Assembly: GCA_937900985.1 (NCBI GenBank)
Contig: CALCGM010000554.1
Span: 1 to 6,395 of the forward strand
DNA length: 6,395 bases
From: an uncultured Planctomycetaceae bacterium
Lineage (GTDB): Bacteria > Planctomycetota > Planctomycetia > Pirellulales > UBA1268
Reading direction: 5' to 3'
The notes under the pieces were generated by a model. That model worked only from the letters and a program-made list of their open reading frames with translations. It made no database searches and was not told where the DNA came from. Positions 1 through 6,395 of the stretch are shown piece by piece. The position numbers and the translations under genes are program-made. Numbering within the stretch: the first letter of the stretch is position 1; every line of letters starts with the position of its first letter.

Positions 1-3
1 GGC

Positions 4-780
4 TCAGCGACGGTCCTGGGGGATCCGCACAGGCGTGCCGATCTCGCCACCAAGGAGCCGTGAGGCAGACCCCTCGACGATGGCAACTTCAATCACCCCC
101 TGTGAGCCGACGAGCGCCACAGCGGAGCCGGGCGAGGCATCGCCATAGGTGCGGACTGGCCGGTCGATCCAGCGGTCACCAAGGTGCAGCCCTCCGGCTG
201 CCACGACCGCAGGCCACTCTTCCGCGGGAATGTTTGTCAGCAGGTTGCCGAAGTGGTCGATAAACCGCACGGCACCATGGATGCCGTCGGGCCTTGCGCT
301 GGCAGCTGCCTCGGGCAGCTGCACGAGCGGCCCCCACGGTTCCCCAACCGCTGATGCCTGTTCGCCATCGAGCAGACGAACCGCGGCTGCCGCCACCACA
401 TCGCGGCCGTGGAAGGTTGCCGAGGCGTTGGCAGGCTCTGGCAGCACCCGGGCCTCAGCCAGCGTGGCGACTGCGGCTGCGTGTGTGAGCAGGCCGTTGT
501 CGGGCGCGAGAAACTCCTGCGAGCCGATGCGGGCCCAGACCATCTTTCGCGCCGTGCCCACGCCGGGATCGATCACCACCAGGTGCAGCGTCTCGGCCGG
601 GAAGGCCAGGCAGGCCTGGCCGAGAAACCAGCTGGCGGCCTGAATGTCGTGGGCGGGCAGGTCGTGGGCAATGTCGACGAGGGTGCAGCCGGCCTTCGCA
701 TGCAGCAGCCGGGCCTTCATCTGGGCCACGTAGAGGCTGCCCGGGCCAAAGTCGGTCGTGAGCGTGATCAGGCGGGGCAT
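4..780 (-). CDS. S-adenosyl-L-methionine hydrolase (SAM hydroxide adenosyltransferase, DUF62 family)
   Basis: Enzymes of this family use an activated water to split S-adenosylmethionine into adenosine and L-methionine. They are relatives of fluorinase and chlorinase. The 258-residue protein is full length for the family. It shows TLTTDFGPGSLYVAQMKA near the N-terminus, VDIAHDLPAHDIQAASWFL (35-53), VVIDPGVGT (68-76), APDNGLL (92-98), TFHGRDVVAAAAV (122-134), IDHFGNLLTNI and the C-terminal beta-barrel segment GSQGVIEVAIVEGSAS. The Asp-Arg-His triad typical of the hydrolases is present as Asp71, Arg78 and His124. This, and the lack of a clear fluorinase-type insertion, favours hydrolysis over halogenation. 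The ATG at 780 immediately precedes the family N-terminus; the ribosome binding site is weak (AGG 7 bases upstream). It lies 49 bases after gatB with no visible terminator between, so it is probably the last gene seen of the gat operon. Its physiological role in bacteria is unsettled. Confidence 0.92.
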   Translation of the reverse strand: MPRLITLTTDFGPGSLYVAQMKARLLHAKAGCTLVDIAHDLPAHDIQAASWFLGQACLAFPAETLHLVVIDPGVGTARKMVWARIGSQEFLAPDNGLLTHAAAVATLAEARVLPEPANASATFHGRDVVAAAAVRLLDGEQASAVGEPWGPLVQLPEAAASARPDGIHGAVRFIDHFGNLLTNIPAEEWPAVVAAGGLHLGDRWIDRPVRTYGDASPGSAVALVGSQGVIEVAIVEGSASRLLGGEIGTPVRIPQDRR

Positions 781-829
781 GAAACGGCCTGCAGGTGGTC
801 GTGGGGGGCGCCGCGGCCAGCTTCCGCCT

Positions 830-2329
<1,500 letters not shown>

Positions 2330-2351
2330 AGGTTCTGGCAGCGGGCAGGGC

Positions 2352-3836
2352 TCAGGCAGACGGTGGGCGGCGACGGTGCCATTCGGTGAGCCGCTGAAAG
2401 CGATCGGCAGCTCGCAGCAGCAACGGTTCGGCGAGGGCCGGGGCCTGCAGCTGGTAGCCGATGGGCAGCCCAGACTCGGTGAAGCCACACGGAAACGAGA
2501 TGCCACAGACCCCTGCGAGGTTGGTGGTCACGGTGTAGAGGTCGAGCAGATACATCGCCAGCGGGTCGTCGGTCTTTTCGCCCAGCGGAAACGCCGGCGT
2601 GGCCGACACCGGGCCGCCGATCAGGTCGACCTTGGCAAACGCATCGAGGTAGTCCTGGCGAATCAGCCGCCGCACCTGCAGGGCCCGCTTGTAGTAGGCG
2701 TCGTAGTAGCCGGCCGAGAGGGCGTAGGTGCCGAGCATGATTCGCCGCTTGACCTCGGGACCAAAGCCCTCTGCCCGGCTGCGGCAGTACATCTCCACCA
2801 GCGGCGAATCGAAGGCGTCGCTGCGGCAGGGCTCCGTGGTGCGATGGCCGTAGTGCACGCCGTCGTAGCGGGCGAGGTTGCTCGACGCCTCGGACGGGGC
2901 GATCAGGTAGTAGGTGGCCACGCCATACTTGGCATGCGGCAAATCGATGTCGTGGATCGTGGCCCCGGCCGCCTCAAGCACCCGGAAGCCTTCCTCCACC
3001 GCGGCGGCAACGTCGGGATCGAGCCCTTCGCCGAAGTGGGCGGGCACGCGGCCGATCCGGATGCCAGCCAGCGGCTCCTCGAGCATCTGCGTGTACGACG
3101 GCACCGCCTCGGCGAGCGACGTGGAGTCGAGCGGGTCGTGGCCGGCAATCGTCTCCAGCACGAGGCCGCAGTCGGCAGCGGAGTGGGCCATCGGGCCGAT
3201 CTGGTCGAGGCTCGAAGCAAAGGCCACGAGCCCGCGGCGGCTGACGCGGCCGTAGGTGGGCTTGAGGCCGGTGACGCCGCAGAGCCCTGCCGGCTGGCGG
3301 ATCGAGCCACCTGTGTCAGAGCCGATCGACACCGTCGACATGCTGGCCGCCACACATGCCGCCGAGCCGCCGCTGGAGCCGCCGGTCGCTCGCGTGGCAT
3401 CCCAGGGATTGCGAACGGGCCCAAAGGCCGAGTTTTCGTTCGACGCCCCCATGGCAAACTCGTCCATGTTGGTCTTGCCGATGATCACCGCATCGGCAGC
3501 ACGCAGGCGGGCAACGGTGTCGGCGTCGTAGGGGGGGCGGTAGCCCTCGAGCATTTTCGAGGCGCACGTGGTCGGCATGTCGCGGGTGCAGAGGGCGTCT
3601 TTGACGCCGACCGGCAGCCCGGCCAGCGGCCCGAGCGGCTTGCCTGCCGCCCGCTTGGCATCAACGGCCTCGGCGGCGGCAAGCGCCGCGGCCTGGTCGA
3701 CATGCAGAAAGGCGTTGGTCGCCGGATCGACAGCGGCGATGCGGTCGAGGGCGGCCTGCGTGCACTCCACCGCAGTCAGGTCGCCATTGGCGACGGCAGC
3801 AACAAGGTCGATCGCGGAGAGTTCGGTGGGCTGCAT
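2352..3836 (-). CDS. gatA: Aspartyl/glutamyl-tRNA amidotransferase subunit A
   Basis: GatA is the glutaminase subunit; it hydrolyses glutamine and passes ammonia to GatB. It belongs to the amidase-signature family. Starting from the ATG at 3836 the protein has 494 residues. The Ser-cisSer-Lys triad falls at Lys79 (GLPVGVKDAL), Ser154 (TGGSSGGSA) and Ser178 (GSDTGGSIRQPA), the same numbers as in the well-studied Staphylococcus aureus enzyme. That agreement supports this start. An in-frame GTG at 3869 would add 11 residues (SQPVHKPSQP type), and neither start has a clear Shine-Dalgarno site. The remaining family segments are intact, including ENSAFGPVRNPWD, the GLKPTYGRVSRRGLVAFASSLDQIGP region (in part) and YALSAGYYDAYY. 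The 78-base gap before it contains a TTTTTC run and an AACCGGTT palindrome but no obvious promoter. gatB begins 22 bases after the stop. Confidence 0.96.
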   Translation of the reverse strand: MQPTELSAIDLVAAVANGDLTAVECTQAALDRIAAVDPATNAFLHVDQAAALAAAEAVDAKRAAGKPLGPLAGLPVGVKDALCTRDMPTTCASKMLEGYRPPYDADTVARLRAADAVIIGKTNMDEFAMGASNENSAFGPVRNPWDATRATGGSSGGSAACVAASMSTVSIGSDTGGSIRQPAGLCGVTGLKPTYGRVSRRGLVAFASSLDQIGPMAHSAADCGLVLETIAGHDPLDSTSLAEAVPSYTQMLEEPLAGIRIGRVPAHFGEGLDPDVAAAVEEGFRVLEAAGATIHDIDLPHAKYGVATYYLIAPSEASSNLARYDGVHYGHRTTEPCRSDAFDSPLVEMYCRSRAEGFGPEVKRRIMLGTYALSAGYYDAYYKRALQVRRLIRQDYLDAFAKVDLIGGPVSATPAFPLGEKTDDPLAMYLLDLYTVTTNLAGVCGISFPCGFTESGLPIGYQLQAPALAEPLLLRAADRFQRLTEWHRRRPPSA

Positions 3837-3914
3837 GGGCTGGCTTGGCTTGTGAACCGGTTGCGACACGAAAAACAGTGGGTGAGCCTGCCGCGTCTGG
3901 TCAAAACGGGAGCG

Positions 3915-4205
3915 TCAGTCTCCAAGCACCGCGGGGACGAGAAAGCACTCGCCGTCCTGCTTGGGGGCCGTCGCGATCGCGAGTTCCACCGGGAGCGACG
4001 GGGCCGGCTCGTCTTCCCGAAACACGTTGGTCGTGCCGAGGGGATGCGCGAGCGGCTCAACGCTGGAGGTGTCGAGTTCTTCAAGGAGCGACACAAAGCC
4101 CACGATCTTGGAGAGTTCGCGGGTCATCTGCGCAAGCTCGTCTTCGCTGAGGGCGAGCCTCGCCAGCGTCGCAACCTTGGCAACGTCGTCGCGCGACAGG
4201 CTCAT
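3915..4205 (-). CDS. gatC: Aspartyl/glutamyl-tRNA amidotransferase subunit C
   Basis: GatC is the small subunit of GatCAB, which converts Glu-tRNA(Gln) and/or Asp-tRNA(Asn) to the amidated forms. It wraps around the GatA-GatB interface and stabilises GatA. The 96 residues match the usual length. Family hallmarks are the opening LSRDDVAKVATLARLALSED, the central ELSKIVGFVSLLEELDTSSV helix and the C-terminal LAHPLGTTNVFREDEP region. A typical tail follows, ending near a hydrophobic patch (GECFLVPAVLGD). The start ATG overlaps the rpmB stop by 4 bases and has no Shine-Dalgarno site, so translation probably depends on ribosomes finishing rpmB. gatA follows after 78 bases. Confidence 0.96.
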   Translation of the reverse strand: MSLSRDDVAKVATLARLALSEDELAQMTRELSKIVGFVSLLEELDTSSVEPLAHPLGTTNVFREDEPAPSLPVELAIATAPKQDGECFLVPAVLGD

Positions 4206-4522
4206 GGCCGGGCGCGGGGACCGGACGGCACCGCCTCCTCCACGACCGTGGTGGACTTCTCCACCGAGGGCAGCCGGAAGGGAGCCTGACGAACAAGCTT
4301 CTTAATGCGTCCGCTGCGAATGCACTGCGTGCACACGAGCTTGCTGGTGCTCGTGCCGCGGCCTTCGGTGACACGCACCCGCTGCAGGTTCGGCTTGAAC
4401 TTCCGCCGCGTGATACCCGTGATCTTGGTACCGACGCCGCCCAGGTATTTCTGCTTACCGCGGATCGTTACCGAGTTTCCCATCGAGAAACCCTTGCCGC
4501 AGACTTCACACGATCGGGCCAC
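4202..4522 (-). CDS. rpmB: 50S ribosomal protein L28 (bL28), zinc-ribbon form
   Basis: bL28 is a structural protein of the large ribosomal subunit. The N-terminus after the GTG start, ARSCEVCGKGFSMGN, and the core RRKFKPNLQRVRV (39-51) are diagnostic. Two cysteine pairs, C5/C8 (CEVC) and C64/C67 (CTQC), form the zinc-binding site of the cysteine-containing L28 type; many bacteria have a cysteine-free version. Two features are longer than in common L28 proteins of about 60-80 residues. One is the segment RGKQKYLGGVGTKITGIT between the N-terminal knuckle and the core. The other is a tail of about 29 residues (78-106) rich in P, V, E and R after the second cysteine pair. The total is 106 residues. 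The stop overlaps the gatC ATG as ATGA. The GTG at 4522 is chosen from the family N-terminus and the GAGGTG ribosome binding site. Confidence 0.94.
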   Translation of the reverse strand: MARSCEVCGKGFSMGNSVTIRGKQKYLGGVGTKITGITRRKFKPNLQRVRVTEGRGTSTSKLVCTQCIRSGRIKKLVRQAPFRLPSVEKSTTVVEEAVPSGPRARP

Positions 4523-4526
4523 ACTA

Positions 4527-4532
4527 CACCTC
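4527..4532 (-). promoter_or_regulatory. Shine-Dalgarno site deciding the rpmB GTG start
   Basis: GAGGTG lies 4 bases before the GTG at 4522. Together with the family N-terminus (ARSCEVCGKG) it fixes a GTG start that would be missed if only ATG starts were considered; the next in-frame ATG, at codon 14, would remove both cysteines of the first zinc-binding pair. Confidence 0.65.
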
Positions 4533-4536
4533 GCAC

Positions 4537-4558
4537 CAGCCGGCTGTGATTCCGGCCG
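4537..4558 (-). promoter_or_regulatory. Candidate leader hairpin before the rpmB ribosome binding site
   Basis: On the minus strand CGGCCGG (4558-4552) can pair with CCGGCTG (4543-4537), including one G-T pair, around an 8-base loop AATCACAG. The stem ends 4 bases before the Shine-Dalgarno site. It could affect rpmB translation or be bound by a regulator, but short GC stems are frequent in GC-rich DNA. There is no T-tract after it, so it is not a terminator. Confidence 0.25.
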
Positions 4559-4664
4559 CAGTTCACCAATAGGGATCCACACGATCGCCGGACATCCATG
4601 CCGACGACAAGCCGCCGCTACCCTTCGCAGATGCTGAGGCAGGCGAACCTTTTCCAGACTCGGA

Positions 4665-4692
4665 AGCATATCGCCCGCAGGCATTTTCGCAA
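4665..4692 (-). promoter_or_regulatory. Weak candidate sigma70-like promoter for the rpmB-gatCAB block
   Basis: On the minus strand TTGCGA (4692-4687) and TATGCT (4670-4665) are separated by 16 bases. Each box matches 4 of 6 consensus positions. The pair lies just after the phosphatase stop codon and about 140 bases before the rpmB start. Matches this weak occur by chance, and promoter consensus in this lineage may differ, so it is only a candidate. Confidence 0.2.
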
Positions 4693-4706
4693 GGCGAGGC
4701 CCTGGT

Positions 4707-5540
4707 TCAGCCGCTGGGAGCGTGGCAGCCGGGATCGGCCGCCAGCAGCCGGAGCACGTCGTCGTGCAGCAGCCCATTCGTCGCCAGACCGTCGCCGGAA
4801 TCGATGCGATCGCGGCCTTCCCAGTCGGAAAAACGGCCGCCAGCCTCGCGGATGACCGGCTCCACGGCGGCAGCGTCCCAGGCATTCATGATCGGATCGG
4901 CCATGATTTCGGCCCTGCCGGTGGCCACCAGCAGGTAGCCGTAGCCGTCTCCCCAGGTGCGGGCCAGCCGGCAGGCAGCGTTGAGCCGCTCGCGGGCCTC
5001 GTCGCGGCCCCGCTCGGCAAATGCGGTCGTGGCGGAGGTGCACCAGAGGGCGTCGGCCAGTCTGCGGCTGGAAACGCGGGCCGGCACGGGCTGCTGGCCC
5101 GCGGCGTGCCCCGGCGGAAGATGCCAGGCGCCGCCGCCAAGGGTGGCGTAGACGGTCTCGCGAAGAGCCGGAATCGTGATCACGCCCACAACGCCCCGGC
5201 CTTCCAGCCGGCAGCCGACGAGCGTGGCGTAGAGCGGAACGCCGCGGATAAACGACTTTGTGCCGTCGATCGGGTCGACAATCCACTCAAAGCCTGAGGT
5301 GCCCGCCGCCGAGCCGGATTCCTCCCCAAGGAAGCTGTCGTGGGGAAAGGCGGAAAGCAGCCGCTCCCGCAGGATCGCCTCGGCAGCACGGTCCGCTTCG
5401 GTGACGGGCGACTGATCGGCCTTCAGGTCGACCGCGAGCGTCGGGTCGCAGAATCGCTCGAGGGTGGAGGCTGAGGCCTCGGCCACGGCTGCGAGCGCGA
5501 CCTCAAGCCGCGGGGCAAGCTCACTGGATGACAGATTCAT
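4707..5540 (-). CDS. Inositol monophosphatase-superfamily phosphatase, probable HisN-type histidinol-phosphatase
   Basis: This 277-residue protein is a metal-dependent phosphatase of the IMPase/FIG superfamily. The metal- and phosphate-binding motifs are complete: EESG with Glu73, DPIDGTKSF (89-97) with Asp89 and Asp92, and NAWDAAAV (219-226) with Asp222. GVPLYATLVG after the DPIDGT block, the RTWGDGYGYLLVATGRAEIM segment and the NAWDAAAVEPVI style resemble HisN histidinol-phosphatases, which catalyse the penultimate step of histidine synthesis. The superfamily also includes inositol-1-phosphatases and 3'-phosphoadenosine 5'-phosphate (PAP) phosphatases, so the substrate is inferred. There is no signal peptide and the protein should be cytoplasmic. 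No other his gene is in the window. Its ATG overlaps the lspA stop as ATGA and has no clear Shine-Dalgarno site, suggesting translational coupling to lspA. Confidence 0.9.
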   Translation of the reverse strand: MNLSSSELAPRLEVALAAVAEASASTLERFCDPTLAVDLKADQSPVTEADRAAEAILRERLLSAFPHDSFLGEESGSAAGTSGFEWIVDPIDGTKSFIRGVPLYATLVGCRLEGRGVVGVITIPALRETVYATLGGGAWHLPPGHAAGQQPVPARVSSRRLADALWCTSATTAFAERGRDEARERLNAACRLARTWGDGYGYLLVATGRAEIMADPIMNAWDAAAVEPVIREAGGRFSDWEGRDRIDSGDGLATNGLLHDDVLRLLAADPGCHAPSG

Positions 5541-6133
5541 GGGCTGGGTGTGGTCTCAGAGGTGTCGCTGCACTCGTGTCGAGGCTGAATGAGCGACACG
5601 ATCACGAGGATGCCGGCTCCCACCACAAGATAGGAGTCGGCGAGATTGAAGATCGGCCAGTCGATCACGCCTTCGAGAGCAAAGTGGATCCAGTCGCGAA
5701 CGGCGCGGACAGGCTCGCCGAAGCGGTCTGGCGGCGCGTGCCAGCTGAGCCCGGGAAGGCCGAGCCGGTCGTAGAGGTTGCCGAGAATGCCGCCGGTGAT
5801 CAGGCCGAGAGCGGCCAGCGACCAGAGATCGGTCTGCGATGGCTTCGTGCAGGTGCCAGGCCGACAGATCCGGCTGACCATGATGCCGATGCCGGTCAGC
5901 GCCACGAACGAAATGCCCGCAAACACGAGCCCAAGGCCCTGCCCCATGCCGAAGAGCGCGCCTTCGTTGAGGTTGGTTCGCAAGGCCAGCATCCCGGGAA
6001 TCAGCACGATCGCCGGCTGATCACCAGGCATGCCCAGACGCTCAAAAATCCAGGACTTGCTCAGCAGGTCGGAGGCGGTCGCGACGACGGCAGCCGTCGC
6101 AAAAAGCAGCCAGCCTGCAGTGGGCCCTCGCAT
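5537..6133 (-). CDS. lspA: Lipoprotein signal peptidase (signal peptidase II)
   Basis: LspA is an inner-membrane aspartyl protease that removes signal peptides from diacylglyceryl-modified prolipoproteins, after Lgt and before Lnt. The 198-residue protein shows the family blocks in order: a first membrane helix (about 7-22) ending in DLLSKSWI, NLNEGALFG (54-62), a second helix (about 68-87), a third helix (about 104-119) running into GGILGNLYDRL with catalytic Asp122, and FNLADS (162-167) with catalytic Asp166 leading into the last helix. Known enzymes are about 150-170 residues. The extra length lies in the loop with CRPGTC after helix 2, in the segment between the two catalytic aspartates, and in a polar C-terminal tail. 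The ATG at 6133 is chosen because GAGGA lies 5 bases upstream. An in-frame GTG at 6157 overlaps the preceding stop codon but has no ribosome binding site. The 3' end overlaps the phosphatase start as ATGA. Confidence 0.95.
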   Translation of the reverse strand: MRGPTAGWLLFATAAVVATASDLLSKSWIFERLGMPGDQPAIVLIPGMLALRTNLNEGALFGMGQGLGLVFAGISFVALTGIGIMVSRICRPGTCTKPSQTDLWSLAALGLITGGILGNLYDRLGLPGLSWHAPPDRFGEPVRAVRDWIHFALEGVIDWPIFNLADSYLVVGAGILVIVSLIQPRHECSDTSETTPSP

Positions 6134-6138
6134 GGAAG

Positions 6139-6143
6139 TCCTC
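6139..6143 (-). promoter_or_regulatory. Shine-Dalgarno site deciding the lspA start
   Basis: GAGGA sits 5 bases before the ATG at 6133, within the gap between the DksA-like gene and lspA. It favours this ATG over the upstream in-frame GTG at 6157, which is preceded only by GC-rich sequence (CGGCCGCGGCAGCC) with no Shine-Dalgarno match. Confidence 0.6.
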
Positions 6144-6153
6144 GTGGGGGGCG

Positions 6154-6395
6154 TCACCGCGGCTGCCGCGGCCGCCCGCCGCCCTCGTTTGCTTCCGCAC
6201 AGCGGATGCAGAGGTCGGCAAACGGGATCGCCTCCAGCCGTTTCTTGCTGATCACGCCGCCGCAGTCCTCGCAGATGCCATAGGTCCGCAGCCGAATCCG
6301 CTCCAGCGCCCGTTCCACCGCCTCGAGCGTGTCTTCTTCGCTGGCCATCAGGCTGAGCGTGAACTCCTGCTCAAACGCGTCTGAGCCGATGTCCG
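6154..6395 (-). CDS. DksA/TraR-family C4 zinc finger protein (partial, N-terminus outside window)
   Basis: This is the C-terminal 79 residues of a DksA/TraR-like protein. The frame stays open to the window edge, so the true start lies beyond position 6395. An internal ATG at 6348 is unlikely to be the start, because the upstream residues (DIGSDAFEQEFTLSLM) match the region of this family just before the zinc finger. A four-cysteine zinc finger follows, with CEDC and CIRC separated by 17 residues that include the typical KKRLEAIP and LCIRCAE segments. Family members bind RNA polymerase through the secondary channel and modulate initiation, often with ppGpp. This one lacks a long C-terminal helix after the finger and ends in a short basic tail (GGGRPRQPR). 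The coiled-coil tip that would separate true DksA from a general family member is outside the window, so no gene symbol is given. Its stop codon overlaps a GTG in the lspA frame, which suggests cotranscription with lspA. Confidence 0.9.
   Translation of the reverse strand, partial: DIGSDAFEQEFTLSLMASEEDTLEAVERALERIRLRTYGICEDCGGVISKKRLEAIPFADLCIRCAEANEGGGRPRQPR

Larger units (their letters stand above)
4523..4706 (-). other. Intergenic leader between the phosphatase gene and rpmB
   Basis: This 184-base gap is the longest non-coding stretch in the window and the natural place for an rpmB-gatCAB promoter. It is more AT-containing than the flanking genes and has several A/T runs. On the minus strand it contains a weak sigma70-like pair and a 7-base-pair hairpin just before the rpmB ribosome binding site. 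The rpmB reading frame stays open across it with an ATG at 4684, but third codon positions there are only about half G or C, unlike real genes in this window, so it is probably not translated. No rho-independent terminator with a T-tract is visible after the phosphatase gene, so read-through from the upstream block is possible. Confidence 0.6.

Noticed and set aside
4..780. Fluorinase or chlorinase instead of SAM hydrolase
   Set aside because: The Asp-Arg-His triad of the hydrolase group is present and I see no fluorinase-type insertion or secondary-metabolism neighbours.
2330..2506. Upstream extension of the gatB frame overlapping the end of gatA
   Set aside because: It encodes Arg/Cys/Pro-rich sequence before the conserved GatB core and would overlap gatA by about 155 bases; the ATG at 2329 gives a normal-length protein.
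3837..3869. GTG at 3869 as the gatA start
   Set aside because: It has no ribosome binding site. The start at 3836 places the catalytic residues at 79, 154 and 178, matching the characterised S. aureus GatA numbering, so the extra 11 residues are not needed. It cannot be fully excluded.
3837..3914. Possible terminator between gatC and gatA (TTTTTC run on the minus strand, AACCGGTT palindrome nearby)
   Set aside because: No stable stem directly precedes the T-run, the run is broken by C, and a terminator here would separate subunits of one complex.
4886..5297. Several overlapping open frames on both strands across the phosphatase gene
   Set aside because: None shows a recognisable domain, and the phosphatase frame itself has complete catalytic motifs, so the others are shadows.

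Overview
This 6.4 kb window is a densely packed, high-GC bacterial housekeeping segment. All eight recognisable genes lie on the minus strand, so transcription runs from high to low coordinates. Gaps are short and three gene pairs overlap by 4 bases. No RNA gene, mobile element, CRISPR array, phage gene or long repeat is visible. The content suggests a Planctomycetota-like organism: high GC, few strong Shine-Dalgarno sites, a DksA-type zinc finger gene next to lspA, an enlarged LspA, and a zinc-ribbon L28 with a long GGVGTK-type insertion. That placement is inferred from gene style, not from a marker gene, and is moderately uncertain.

Upstream block (right end, 6395 to 4707): the 3' part of a DksA/TraR-family C4 zinc finger gene runs off the window edge. 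It is followed by lspA (lipoprotein signal peptidase) and an inositol-monophosphatase-superfamily gene most like HisN-type histidinol-phosphatase. lspA and the phosphatase overlap as ATGA. A GTG codon overlaps the DksA-like stop, but a better ribosome binding site favours an internal ATG for lspA.

A 184-base non-coding stretch (4523-4706), the largest gap here, separates this block from the next. It holds a weak candidate promoter and a small GC-rich hairpin just before the rpmB ribosome binding site.

Downstream block (4522 to 4): rpmB (ribosomal protein L28, GTG start), gatC, gatA and gatB (tRNA-dependent amidotransferase GatCAB), then a SAM hydrolase of the SAM hydroxide adenosyltransferase family (formerly DUF62). 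rpmB and gatC overlap as ATGA. The gatC-gatA, gatA-gatB and gatB-SAM hydrolase gaps are 78, 22 and 49 bases. The block joins a ribosomal protein to the enzyme that makes Gln-tRNA(Gln) and/or Asn-tRNA(Asn), so it reads as a translation operon. The SAM hydrolase at its end has no obvious functional link to the rest.

I found no convincing new biological system. The points most worth a second look are the translationally coupled rpmB-gatC arrangement with its structured leader, the lineage-specific extensions of L28 and LspA, and the SAM hydrolase behind gatCAB.
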